A DNA stretch of 64,000 nucleotides, from assembly GCA_964019155.1 (NCBI GenBank), contig OZ025244.1, positions 29,819,468 through 29,883,467 on the forward strand, given 5' to 3'. The translations under genes and the position numbers were made by a program. The notes under the pieces are model-generated. The model was not told where the DNA came from, ran no database searches, and was given only the letters and a program-made list of their open reading frames with translations. This document shows positions 51,005 through 63,404 of the stretch, one piece after another (within the stretch, counting starts at the first letter, position 1; the number at the start of each line of letters is the position of its first letter). The stretch comes from Osedax fenrisi (lineage: Eukaryota; Annelida; Polychaeta; Sabellida; Siboglinidae).

Positions 51005-51400
51005 TAATTATTATACAAAATAAAGCCATAAGAGCTATTTTCAATATTTCAAATATATGTAATACAGATAAATATAAAAAAATATGTACATCTTGAAATG
51101 TAATGATATTGTAAAATTAAATATTGTAAAATGTATGTTTACAATTATTAATAATTGTACACCATTCATTATCGTAAATATGTTTTCTATTAAACAATGT
51201 TTATATATAGTCAAAACAGAAAAACAAATATTTAGATTTGTTATTCCTTCTTTCTTTTAAATATATAAACTTTCGCATAACTTACAATGGTACTTTTTGA
51301 ATATTCATGAAAATAGATTTAAATTATTAAACAATATTAATAAGTTTACTAGAAGATTAAAATATAATTATATTTCGATTTTTTAAATTCTGAATATAAC
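51005..51400 (+). mobile_element. CR1/L2-like LINE C-terminal remnant
   Basis: Reads KAIRAIFNISN, then YILKCNDIVKLNIVKCMFTI and a basic, broken remainder. This follows the QKKAIR.I...., LK..DI..L...KFM pattern that comes after the RT in CR1/L2-type proteins. No catalytic motif remains. Confidence 0.5.
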
Positions 51401-51712
51401 TGATTTTTTCTTTATTTATATATTATATCTTACATATCTTCTATATTGTTCAACTATATAAATTGTTAAATATTTTAAGTAAATTTTTATATACTTAATT
51501 TTATTTATTATATTTTATTTACTTTGATTTATTTTAAACATGATGAATTAATTACTCGGGAATGGTAATTTTCTATTTTTTATTTTTTAATCATTTTATT
51601 ATTTTGTTTGTAAATTGCACATTTTATATATTTGAGTTTTTACTATATAATTATTTGTGTTATTATTTATTCATCAATATCTATTTATTATATGAATTTC
51701 ATATAACTTATA

Positions 51713-53231
51713 TAGGACAAAGTAACCGAATATGTACAGTTCCTGAATACGGACACACTCGGTATCTCAGAAACCATACATCCTACAAAAAAAATTAATG
51801 AATACAATATTATAATCATATAAATTGTCTAAATGAGTATTTTTTATTTTTTAATTATTTATAATAAAACTAACTTATCCAAATAACTGATTTTTTGTAT
51901 TACGTTTAAAAATGTATGAAAAAAGAATTCAACTTAAAACCTTCGCAAGCATATACAATATATTAATATAAAATAAAACAATATATTATTAATAACTAAA
52001 GTATTCTAAAAATGATAAGCCTAAATGTTATATTTGTTATCAAATATTAATGAAGTAATAAGAATATATCTAGAGGTCATATACATACCTAATACGGATA
52101 CTCTAGATGTATTAATACGGACACCCTATAACCAATAAGCGCAACTAATCTGATTTTTATAAAAATCGCATGCCTTATAATATTACTACCACCAATGAAG
52201 ATAAATCTAAAAATGTTATTAATTGATAAAATAATAAAAATTAATAAAATAATTTAATTATATTATTCTGATTAGTTCATAAATATTATATAGTTTATCT
52301 AGTGGTACATAGGGTGTCTGACTGACACTATCCATATTATAACACAGGGAGTCCGTATTCGGCATGGGTACCGAATACGGATACCCCATTATTAATTAAA
52401 AAAATAATAAAAATAAATATATTATTAACTAATTAAATTAGAATAAATTATTCATAAAATTAATTATAAACTAAATCTATTGGTATTTTATCCTAGTCTG
52501 TGAATATTTTATAAGGAGCGATATAGATTGGACGAATTTAAAATATATAATTCTCGATAATATATATATTTAGTATACTAAGCATGATGTAATGTCATTA
52601 TTGATTTATTTCATTAACTAAGAAGTAATATCCAGATATTTAGGGAATATATTATCTATATATATACACATAAAGTGTATACACCGAACATCGTTATCAT
52701 CAAAAATACCACTGCTTGATAGTATCCAAAATAGAATTCTTTAAGTAGTAAATTACGTGAAATAAATTTAGTAAAAATTATAATATTTAGGAAAGCGTTA
52801 ATAATCATATTCGAAATATGTTATTTTTTTATACTATAAGCTATTAATTTATGCATGCGTACGATGGCTGTCATTATATTGAGAATCTTTTATTTAGGTC
52901 AAAGTAGGCGTGACATCTTAAATAATGTCCTCGTAAAAACATAAAATATTGTGTTATATTTATCGCCTCACAAAACACTCGACAGTTAGTTTAGAGCGTT
53001 TTTAGTGGACGAATATAAAAACTATTAACATCTAAATATATGATTACCACGTTACCTCGTATGAATAGCTATATTATATTTCTCAAAATAAAGCAAACTT
53101 CAAAAACGGTACCCTTAGGGCCGATGAAACATATGAATAGGTATATGGTGAATATAGTAATCGTTTGTTACTAAACATATGATACATTATGAAATACTAA
53201 CTTATTTTATGACATATTACATTTATTCATA

Positions 53232-53276
<45 letters not shown>

Positions 53277-54280
53277 TAATTGTTTAAAAAAATGTTTAAT
53301 GAATAAAATATTCATAATTATATAAATAGTCTTAAAAAGTATTTTTTAATTTTTAATTATTCAAAATATTACTGATATATCCAATAAACTGTTTTTTTAT
53401 TACGTTTTTAAATTTATGAAAAAAAAATTCAACGTAAAACCTTCTCAAGAATATACAAATATATCGATATAAAATATAACACTATATTGTTAAAAAATAA
53501 AGCATTCTAAAAATTATATTTATATTAATATATTTTTTATAAATATTCATTAAGCATATATCTAGAAGTCATATAAGTCCCACAAATATATCGATATAAA
53601 ATATCACACTATATTATTAAAAAATAAAGCATTCTAAAAATTATATTTATAATTACTATATTTTTTATAAATATTCATTAAACATATATCTAGAGGTCAT
53701 ATAAGTCCCTAATACGGACACTATACATGTGTTAATACGGACACCCTATAACCATTAAGCGCGCACTGCGCAGCGTATGAACTATTCTGATATTTAAAAA
53801 AATCGTGTACGTTATAATATTAAATAAATAAATATATTAAAATATATAATTAATAATAATTAATTAATAATTAATATTAATACCACCAATAAAGATAAAT
53901 CTAAATTTGTTATTATTTAGATACTTAAATTGTATTATTAATTAAAAAATATAAAAATAAATAAATAAATTATTAACTAATTAAATTAGAATAAATTATT
54001 CATAAAATTAATTATAAATAATGTAATTGTGATTTGTCTGATTAATTTATCAATAATATATAGTTTATCTAGTGGTATATAGGGTGTCCGTATTATAACA
54101 CAGGGTGTACGTATTCGGTACCTATCTATGGAATTAAAAATTTAAATAATATTTTAAAATCACAATAATATCTATAATCATATAATATTAATATATTGTA
54201 ATTTTTGAATACAAATAATTAGTCATAAAATGTTAAGACCATTTATTGTTAAAGTGTCCGTATTAGATTACTTTCCCCTA
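51713..54280 (+). mobile_element. Composite MITE-like element, TACGGACAC family
   Basis: Left end TA then GGACAAAGTAACCGAATATG. The right end, inverted, reads TA then GGGGAAAGTAATCTAATACG. Inside, outward-facing TACGGACAC or GTGTCCGTA blocks recur at 51748, 52098, 52125, 52318, 53716, 53739, 54084 and 54255. Two copies of the left body (TTTAATTATT..., AAAATTCAAC.TAAAACCTTC at 51930 and 53425) show that one element has inserted in, or duplicated beside, another. No transposase was recognised. The right part matches 7435-7660. Confidence 0.75.
53455..53708. repeat. 127-bp tandem duplication
   Basis: ACAAATATATCGATATAAAA at 53455 and again at 53582 start two near-identical units, each ending in GTCATATAAGTCCC. 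It is an internal duplication of the composite element. Confidence 0.9.
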
Positions 54281-55476
54281 CAGTAATTTCCAATAACTAA
54301 GTTTTACTTAAGGTCATACTTAATATATATATGAAGAGATATTTATGTTTAAGGTGTAAAATGTCATATATCAATTAGATCAAAGACATGGAGTTTCATA
54401 TATCCAAAAATAAGTTTTAAAAAAATAGCAATAATATCATTTTTTTTAATTATAAATATTTTACTATCATTTTAATATTTATTTATAAATATTATAAATG
54501 CTTATTTATGACACTTGTAGTTACTTTTATGCAACAAGTCATATATCATTTTAAAGATACTATCATATATTTACTGATTTTTTTTACTGATTTACTGATA
54601 ATATCATTTTTTTTAATATATTTATTTCAAAAATCATATATTTCACCGCCAGAGCGAGGTGGGGGTTCAAACCGGTGATATATTTGTGATATTGTGGTAT
54701 CACAAAGCATAGAAATGAACTATAAATATTCGTAAGTAGTAACGACCAATACTGAGGGCAAGATAGTGAAGGTATACCGGTGTTTTCTTAAAACATTGAT
54801 ACATTCAATAACTGAATTATTGATTACGGAATTATAAGGAACATTTTAAGATATATAAATATATTTATAAATAATCTATATAATATACTGACATAATTAT
54901 ATATATATATATATATATTAAAATTATAGAAAAAGAATAATTTTATAAAAAATATTGTAGTATACCTGTATACTCTACATATTAATATACTACATATAAA
55001 CACTGTATAATATACATTGAATATTGCCATGTTATAATATAGCTGATGAGAGTTGTAAGGTAGCCAATATCGAATTTAGTTTGGTCATTAATAATGATGA
55101 ATTACTTCAATAAAGTAATTAAGAGAATTCTGCGTGTAATGATTAACTATGCGGAAGTATTACATAACCTAATTATGGGTACAGTATACTGTGCTATAAT
55201 AGATTGTTATATAATTGTTATATAATATATTGATCATGATATGTTATCTATATATGTGTTATCATCCTATAGTATTTATATATATATATATATATAGTTT
55301 ACACATATAATCACACATATTAATACTTTATATTAATATATTTAATTATTATGAGATACCTAATTAATTGTATACCTATTATATATAATTAACGAAAAAG
55401 TATTCATATTATTTAAATATATATGTATAACCTTTAAATATAATATTGTAAATATGTAATGAGTTTGTTTAATTGA

Positions 55477-55523
<47 letters not shown>

Positions 55524-55559
55524 TACACTTGTTTATGTGTATATGTATGTATATTTCTA
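54281..55559. other. A/T-rich DNA; isolated tRNA-like T-arm
   Basis: At 54648-54685 CACCGCCAGAGCGAGGTGGG followed by GGTTCAAACCGG resembles a tRNA T-arm/B box, without an A box; it is probably SINE debris. A (TA)n array lies at 55480-55520. No gene was recognised. Confidence 0.3.
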
Positions 55560-55735
55560 TATATTTCTTGGATGATCGCTTTTATGAAATATTCTATGGA
55601 AATTATGAGAAAGACTTTTCGTCTTAGCGAGAATCCGTTTTCTTTTCTTAGCTTTATTTTCTGATCCGCCATTACTCTATAGTTTCCCAAAGGATTATCC
55701 TTAGGTCTGCTTCTAGTTTGCATGTCTTATATATA
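55560..55735 (-). mobile_element. Short CFDP2/RTE-type LINE RT fragment
   Basis: The minus strand reads GNYRVMADQKIKL, then, frameshifted, KTKSLSHNFHRIF. This parallels LNFRIMAE...FHNFIDFKKAFDRVW of the RT in the 19375-21585 copy. Confidence 0.45.
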
Positions 55736-56710
55736 AAGGTTTCTGATATTTGGAGATATCGATAGTTAACTTTATACACGTACCTCTAAGTTATAGGTAT
55801 ATACTATATATATACGATATATTCAATCCAAATTGTATAGTATTTAATATCATATATATGCTGATGATAATCATCTTTCAATCTTGATCCCTAATCCTCT
55901 CCAGGTAGGGTTTAATTAATTAAAAGTTCATCGTCTATTTAACACTGGATTATCTCAAACAACTATCTGATTAATACATCAATATCCATACTTCTCACCA
56001 GCTTAGATCTACCTCGATAAACATCGTATCCCACCTTCCAAATAAGTTCTCAATCTTAATGTCGTATTTGAATGTGTTCTATATATTTGCCCTATATTGC
56101 TAGTTTTGCTTAAGAAGCAGGTTTAGAATGCTAGTTATTATTTAGAATCCGATGTTTCCGTAAACATATTACTCGTCAACCGTGTGCTGGCCTTATTGAG
56201 TCATTTGTAATTTCTACAAGAAATATTAAGAAAAACTCAAGACCGGGATGGATGGATATATCACTCATATATATATATATATTCCTACAATCCTGTCTAA
56301 ATATTTGAATAACTCATAATATATACTAACACATATATTATACTTATTCATATTACAGTATATATGTATATCGTTACTCCACAAGATTTTCCTTTAAAAT
56401 CTAGAAACATTCATACCTTCTTCATATCTGTATATCATCCTATCTGGAATTATCTCCTTAATCTACAATATTTAATCAATCTCCCACCTTTTTCAATCTT
56501 CCTCTCAAGTGATATCTCTCCTCTACTTGATTTACTCATAGTATTCTATAAATATTTACCTATTATTTGCATAGATAACATATGTTATTGTAGCGCATTA
56601 TAATTTTGTATATTCTTTTTTTCTACTAATATTTTTACTTATTTTTTAAAATTTATCATTGTTATCAATTATTTTGAGTACCTACGAGTAGTCCTATACA
56701 TAATGATGTG

Positions 56711-56713
<3 letters not shown>
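55736..56713. other. Pyrimidine-rich block, possible LINE endonuclease remnant
   Basis: A plus-strand frame at 56364-56603 (VYHPIWNYLLNLQYLINLPP, SPLLDLLIVFYKYLPI) loosely recalls the YRPP....LL.L..LL..LIIVGDFN part of CR1-type endonucleases, without the catalytic residues. Weak. Confidence 0.25.

Positions 56714-56767
<54 letters not shown>
56714..56767. repeat. (TA)n array at a LINE 3' end
   Basis: About 54 bp of pure TA, directly beyond the GAATT-type tail of the minus-strand LINE. Confidence 0.95.
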
Positions 56768-56769
<2 letters not shown>

Positions 56770-56772
<3 letters not shown>

Positions 56773-58728
56773 ATATTGTATTGTATTGAATTGAATTGAA
56801 TTGAAATATTATTGTTACACTTAAATAAATCATAAATGATCTCTATAAGTGAATATAAATAACTAACAAACATAACAATAGGTAATACAATCATACCATT
56901 TAAAATAATAAAACAATATTAAATAAAATATATCGGAAGGAAATAAATAAAGTAATAATTATATGAAATAGAGGTATTAAATATATCTATTTGAGATCAA
57001 TCTTTGGATATATATTTTTTGAATATATTATGGGATTTAATAGATCTAATATGTAGTGTTAATGAATTCCATAGCTCAGGACCATTATAACTAAGGTTCC
57101 GAGTATTCATCAGCCAAATGTATACCAAAGTTATACATTATTACAATAACTATTTAATGGACATAAAATTGTATACAAAATAATCATATCTACTAAATGG
57201 TTAATATTATGCAAGAAATCTATACCAAATATAATATAGTTATAATAATAGAGAGGTTTATTGACTCAATGAAAACGATAAACGGTTATATATATATTTA
57301 TAATCTTCAGATGTATGATATATATATACAATTAGTGTTGATAATATATATAAATAGACATATAAAACGATACTCTTCATAAGGAATACTATTATTACAT
57401 ATATATATACCCGGATATATACAATGCAATATATTAATATAGGTTACATTCTTAAGTTTTATTTAATGTAATCACATTACAATACATTCACTGCATTATA
57501 TAATAATAAAAAGTTGATATAATTAATTATTTATTTCAATTATAGTTGTAGATAATTAATCATATTTGATAATACAAAATTTATTAGAAATATTCTATTC
57601 AATAAAATTCTATTCAAACAAATTCTATACAAATAAATCTATTTAAACAAATCTATTCAACAAAATTCTATTCAAACAAATTCTATTTAACAACTATTTC
57701 AAATTTCTATATAAAATAACAGTAGTTACATAAGGCATACTAAATATTGACATACACATACTTAATTATATAGTATCTAATAAGTTAACTATTAAAGTAG
57801 CTTAATTCTATTAATAAGTAGTGGGTGCATAATATTACTATATTATTCTAGTAAGTTTATTTAATTCATACCAATGGGTAATTCAATACATAACTAGATT
57901 TAGGGGAGATATAGAATATAAGGGTAGGTTGATGAGGAGTGAAGAATAGTAATATATACGTGAGGGGTATTTTAATTAACTATAGTTTTAGTAAGAGTAT
58001 AGTAAGAGATGTTTGTAGTTTTCTGATTCTGAAGATAAGTCATTTTGCATTTTTGCATTAAGGATAATATTATTTGAAATAAGAAATTATTTAATTTTAT
58101 TTAAAAAATTATAGAGTTGATTATTGGTACCTAGTTGTTAATTAGTACAAAGAAATATAGAGTTTATATAGTCTGCATACATATGATATTAGATATTAGG
58201 GTATTTTGATATGATGGAAGATATAAATACTATAGTAAATTGAAGTACCAATTAATTGGTAAGTAATTACTAATCCCAAGGTAACCCCGTGTGTAATGGA
58301 AGAATAGGAAGACAAATAATTATTTATATTTACATAGCTGCTATGATCATACATGTATGATCCTTACAGGCATGGTCTAAACCAGGAAAGATCAAGGTAT
58401 CTAATTACAATAAGGTGTAGATGATATAATATGATATTATGGTTACGCGTAATGAATTCACTGCTATATCAAGCATTGCTATAGCCTATATTTGGCATCA
58501 ATTACTAGTATTATTAAGGGTAGAAGTGATGACATCAATGATGTTTAGTAGTGCTGTTTCTGTGGAGTGTCCTCGATGAAAACTACTTTTCAAATAAAGA
58601 TGTATATTATTGATGGTTTAATAGGAGATTAGTTGACGAGAAACCCTTTCAAAAATAATATTCACTGAAGATATCTGAGATATTGATCGATAATACGACC
58701 ACCTGAGGTCATGGTATAGGTAACATGT

Positions 58729-58735
<7 letters not shown>
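56770..58735 (-). mobile_element. CR1/L2-like LINE, second copy
   Basis: The minus strand contains ERVSRQL-like, then HRGHSTETALLNIIDVIT near 58560, matching GHSTETPLL of the copy at 5690-5800. It continues with GVTLG (for GVPQGS.LG) near 58280, a C-terminal NTR.LSYNGPELWNS match near 57100-57050, and the 3' end TTTATGATTTATTTAAGTGT followed by an AATTC-type tandem tail near 56785. Frames are heavily broken. Confidence 0.75.
57585..57705. repeat. Tandem repeat of ATTCTATTCAAACAA units
   Basis: Six to seven imperfect copies, period 15-17 bp, inside the decayed LINE. Confidence 0.85.
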
Positions 58736-58759
<24 letters not shown>

Positions 58760-58844
58760 CATTTTGAATTATCTTTTTAATAAATTAATTCAATACATTA
58801 TTTAATAAACACAACTATTATAGGATATCAATGCACGTCATGCG

Positions 58845-59290
58845 TAACGTGACGCATGCGACGTCTCGCTACAGTGAACACGATTAGTCACTGTTTATTT
58901 AGTGTATATAGTGCGATATTATTACGGATGGTGATTTATTTCTAGACACATGCTATTTAGACACATATCCGTATATTGTTATATACGATAGTATTACGAA
59001 CCCGGACATATACGGTATGTAAATAACACCCATGTTATATTATTTTGTTATAATGTTTATATATATATATGTATATAATAGGTTTATTGAAATAAATATT
59101 ACTAATTACAACACTCTAATACATACATTGAGTGACGCGACATATGTCGTGCTACATTGGTGATAGCTGTATATTCATTTATCTTCAAAAAAACCGTATA
59201 TTGTCGCCACGAATACGCATATCTAGAACCCGCAAATAGACGGTGATACGTGGATGTCGACTTTATACGGTTATACGTATACTTCGACTC
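58845..59290. repeat. Duplicated CpG-rich unit
   Basis: Two divergent direct copies. Copy 1 is about 58845-59020 (GTGACGCATGCGACGT, then CCGTATATTGTTATATACGA and GAACCCGGACATATACGG). Copy 2 is about 59130-59265 (GTGACGCGACATATGTCGTG, then CCGTATATTGTCGCCACGAA and GAACCCGCAAATAGACGG). Both stand out from the A/T-rich background. The minus strand of copy 2 is open for about 66 codons without a start or homology. Confidence 0.5.
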
Positions 59291-59472
59291 GTAAAGATAC
59301 TATAGTCTATATATATCTGGCGTACCAAACTGGTGCAACCTGATTAATCAAAACCTCATACCGGTTCATGTATTGTATCGTATAATAGTTGTGTAGTTTT
59401 TTTTTCTTTTTTTTTTTAGTACGAAATATTTACTTTAATAATTCACATTGTTATATTCGTCCCGGACACCAA

Positions 59473-59477
<5 letters not shown>

Positions 59478-59540
<63 letters not shown>
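59478..59540. repeat. (TA)n array truncating a LINE
   Basis: About 60 bp of pure TA; the LINE to its right loses its 3' end close to this array. Confidence 0.95.
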
Positions 59541-59545
<5 letters not shown>

Positions 59546-59584
59546 CTCTTTATTTGTCATATGTATTCACCATGATATGTTCAA

Positions 59585-62000
59585 CGCAGCCCTGAGTATG
59601 CGAGTATATGCTCCCTCTACTTTTTTCTCTAGATTCTAAGTTAATGTCCATGTAATAGAGCCATATATAGGTATGGATTATATCGCTGATCTAATAACAT
59701 TTATTTTTAGATTATCTGACATTTTGGATTTTCCAGATAGTTTTCATGCTATTCAGTGCTAACCAGGCTTGGGATGTTCTGATTTTTATATATCTTTCTG
59801 TAGATCCTATATAGCTACCGAGGTATTTGAAATTATTAACCTGTTTTATACAGTAGCCGTTCCTGCTCATCATGTTTATATCGTTATTCAGATTATATTT
59901 CATATATTCAGTCTTATCAGTATTTAATTTGAGTCCAATATCATTTGATATTTCCTCAATTTGGTGTAGACATTTTTTTTCACGATTTATTGAGTCGAAA
60001 GCTTTTGAAAAGTCTATGAATCGAAGTGTTATTGGTAAATTATTAGCTTTAATCCTTCTATATTCGTTGAATCGTCAGGATTTATTTTGATGTCGATCTG
60101 TTTGTCTTAAAGCCATTTTTCCGTAGTATTAAATCAACTTCGGGTCTTATTCGGTTTAATAACATCAGTTGAATATTTTATCTGCGATTGATATGAGTGT
60201 TATTCCCCTATAGTTCTTATTGTTGGACAAGTTTCCCTTTTTAGGGAAGTATACAACCTTATCTCCATCTTTCTATGATTTCTTGAGAATATACTCTATT
60301 GCTGGATTCTGGTAAGAATTCTTGAAATTCGTCTAATTTCCAAACTTCAGCGGGTATTTCATCTAGTCCTACCGCCTTCCCATTTTGAATACTTTTTATT
60401 CGCTTTAGTCAGTTCATGTGCGGTAAATAAGGTAAACCAAGTTTTTATATTTAGTTAATTGATGTTTGTTCATTTCTTTCATTATATGTTGAAATTGGTA
60501 TCGGTTTGCCAAGTAATTCTTTGAAGTGAGCATACCATAACTCTATGCGTCTCTATCACTAGTTGCTTTTAGTTTGGCTTTGTTAAATGATTTATTCCAC
60601 TGACTTCGTTAATCGTTTAACAAGCTAGCGCTGCTTTTTCATTTGTGACTGCATTTTCTATTTTATCTATCTTGTTAGTGACATACTCCGCTTATTCTTT
60701 TTCATAAGTATTAATATGAGAGTTCTGCGCGTCTTTGAAATTTTTATTATTTTCTGGTGTTAATTCACTATCTTTACATTAGCAGCTTGATGGAGAATAT
60801 CACGCTTTTGGTAAATATAAGGTGATTCCCAGGGTAATCTTTTTTTAAAGTTTTGGTTTTAACGGGATTATTTATTTAGCAGCTTCCTTGCATGATTTTT
60901 CAAAATAGTTATATCTAGTGTTTGCAGATGAGAACTTTTTATCACTTTCTTCGAGAGCTGTGAATCCATGTTTACTTCAGTTATACAATTATTTCGTATA
61001 TCATTATCATAATTCAGTTTATTCCAATAAAAAGGTTTATTAACGCAGACTTTATTTTTATTGGATTTTTGAGACTGAGGAGTTTTTCAGCTGATATGAT
61101 ACGATGATTAGATGAACCACTAATGAAATAATTATAGGCTCTACAGTTTGTGTACGCTGTTATTCCATTTTGTTATTTATGATTAAGAAATCAATTTATG
61201 ATTTAAAATATACTTGGAGAGTCGTGTGTTAGGATTATCACGATATTTTCTAGAAATGGGTATTCATTGATTAAATACTATTCAAATATTATTCAAGCAT
61301 AAAATATTATTTTCTGGAAGAAAATTATGTAGCATGTTGCCGTTTCGATTTGTATTTCTGTGTAATGAATATTTGTATCCATCATCTTTTTCGAGATGCG
61401 CATTGAAGTCTCCACCAATAATAAGTTGTGTTTTGGAATATTCCTAGTTAATGAGGTTAGTTCTGTATAGAAACTTTCTGTTCCGTGTTCGTCACTCATA
61501 TTTGTTGGGCTGTAGCATGATATAACTGTTGTATGTGGGTTTCCCTGAAAATGTATTTCTATTATTCTAGATAATATGATATCAATACTTTATATTGCAC
61601 TATACGCTCTTGTATTGAAAATAATTCCAATACCTCTATTTGCAGCATGCATGCTATTTCTCCAGTCAGAGCAGGTTATTAATTTCCACTTACCATAGGC
61701 ATGTTCTTTTATGTCTATATCTAAATGTACGAGTATATGTTCCTGTATGCATATTATCTCCTGATTAGTTTTTTCGGTAGAGGCTATATGTTCAGGTATT
61801 TTCCATACTTGTTACATCGTTTGTATATTTAAAGAACCAAACATAGTACTTTTATATGAATTTATAAGTTTAGGTAGATCCAAACTATTTTTATAATTAT
61901 AATTATATTTATTTTTATTTATATTCTCAGTCGTCGATTTTTCGATTGCACCCTGAAGTAGAAATACAGGTCGCGCTTCTTATATAACCGTGTAACGAGC
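59585..62000 (-). mobile_element. CFDP2-type LINE with endonuclease and RT, decayed
   Basis: From the right: an APE-type endonuclease with EIICIQEHILVHLDIDIKEH, ISCYSPTN (about 61510) and GGDFNAHLEKDD (61390-61417, one frame off), then AYN...SSNHRIISAEKLLSL near 61100. RT remnants follow, then GLKLNTDKTEYMKYNLN, the thumb NNFKYLGSYIGSTE near 59830, and QAWLALNSMKTIWK near 59750. The 3' end beyond the ETW block is missing, which is unusual because LINEs normally lose the 5' end. A CpG-rich leader lies at about 61960-62080. Confidence 0.88.
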
Positions 62001-62334
62001 GATGCGGGATAAGTTAAATGTTGGTGTCTGTGTCATGTTTTGCTTTCGGTGGCTAATAGCTACATACGGAAGGGTGATCATAGGAAACGAAATTTGTGAA
62101 ATTTTTAAGTATACAAAACGCTCTAGTAAATAAATTGCGGGGTTTTCCTAGAAAGGCAAAAATACTTGTTTTTTACAATTAAAATATTTTTTTAAATTAA
62201 AAAATATATTAATGCAATATAAATTGTGATATTAAAACTAAATAATTACTTTATTTAATAATCATTTTTGCAAAAAAATATTTTAGATTTATATGAATGC
62301 ATTATATAAACCGTTCAATTAGTATAATATGGAT

Positions 62335-62412
62335 CCGTCCATCTAGCTCAATTGGGTCAGAAAGACACTTAGATGTGTTTTATACAATTTATATGGTTCT
62401 TTCAAACGTTTG
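62335..62412 (+). other. tRNA-like sequence, probably a pseudogene or SINE head
   Basis: TCCGTCCATCTAGCTCAATT contains an A-box-like TAGCTCAATTGGG, and about 50 bp later GGTTCTTTCAAACG resembles a B box. The acceptor stem does not pair convincingly, and the following DNA does not match the main SINE family. Confidence 0.35.
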
Positions 62413-62559
62413 TTTATAGCCTATAGGATATTCCGGAAATCGAATATTACAATATTGTTCATATTGAATATATAATAATTAGTAATAGGATGCTATACAG
62501 ATGAACAATTTAAAATAAGATATATAAAAGTCTAAAATAAATGAATGACAATAGATAAA

Positions 62560-62800
62560 CGTAGTCGTAGAGTCATGGGGTAAAATGGATAAAATGGATA
62601 AAATGGGAAATATTTATTTCTGAAATATTTATTTTGATACTTTTACGAAACTTTGAAGGTCGGGCGCTATTTCTTAAACTAAATAAAAATAAAATCCGAG
62701 AATTGTAATGTTCTTGGAATTTCAAATCTTTATAAGAAAAAACTATCATTATTTTATTTATTTTGGGATCACCCTTAAAGTGCGGTCGCCACTCCATACA
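62560..62800 (-). mobile_element. Possible DNA-transposon end
   Basis: Minus strand GGAGTGGCGACCGCACTTTA, then AGGGTGATCCC, looks like a conserved terminal block. A TAAAATGGA triplet repeat lies at 62581-62606. The 74-codon minus frame here (EWRPHFKGDPKINK...) has no recognised domain. Confidence 0.3.
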
Positions 62801-62939
62801 CGCGCTGGTTTTTAAATCAGAGTTTTCCTTCTCCTAGATCTCTATTATTTATCCTGGGTATTAATATACTCATTGTACGTGGTGCACCAACGAGAAGGTA
62901 AAAAGTGAGTATTAACTTTTAATGCTATAAAACAAAATT

Positions 62940-63085
62940 ATTTACTCAAAGAGTTAGTAAGGTGGTTATAGCTGAAATCGTTAGAGGTTAGACAAAGCAG
63001 AATCTAAAAGTTAATCATGGTACAACACTATAGACTACAAGTCCTGTGCAACACATTATAAAGCGTTATAAGCTCCGCACTAATA
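62940..63085 (+). pseudogene. Tc1/mariner-like transposase HTH remnant
   Basis: The plus strand reads RVSKVVIAEIVRG, stop, TKQNLKVNHGTTL, stop, TTSPVQHIIKRYK. The last part fits the recognition helix of Tc1-type transposases (S.STVQHIIKRYK). In-frame stops and the absence of a DDE domain make it a relic. Confidence 0.4.
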
Positions 63086-63404
63086 AATGATATACATGTT
63101 ATAAATAGCATCAATAATATAAATGATATAATTAGTATAAATAATATAAATGATATAAATGATATAAATGTACCTCGTCTGTATTAGTGAATAATAGGAA
63201 ATACTACAAATGCGACAATACATTTATATCATTCAACAATTCGACATTTAGTATTCATGGTTGATGATTTGTATGACAATGCAATTGATTGTCCAATTGA
63301 TACATCAATCATAATAATTCGTTGGGGATTTAGAAAGGCTGTATTTTATACACTACAACATCCACGCCACCACCATAAAATATGTCACAGATTTTTCATT
63401 TACT

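Noticed and set aside
62335..62412. Functional tRNA gene
   Set aside because: Only A- and B-box-like segments are seen. No paired acceptor stem could be drawn.
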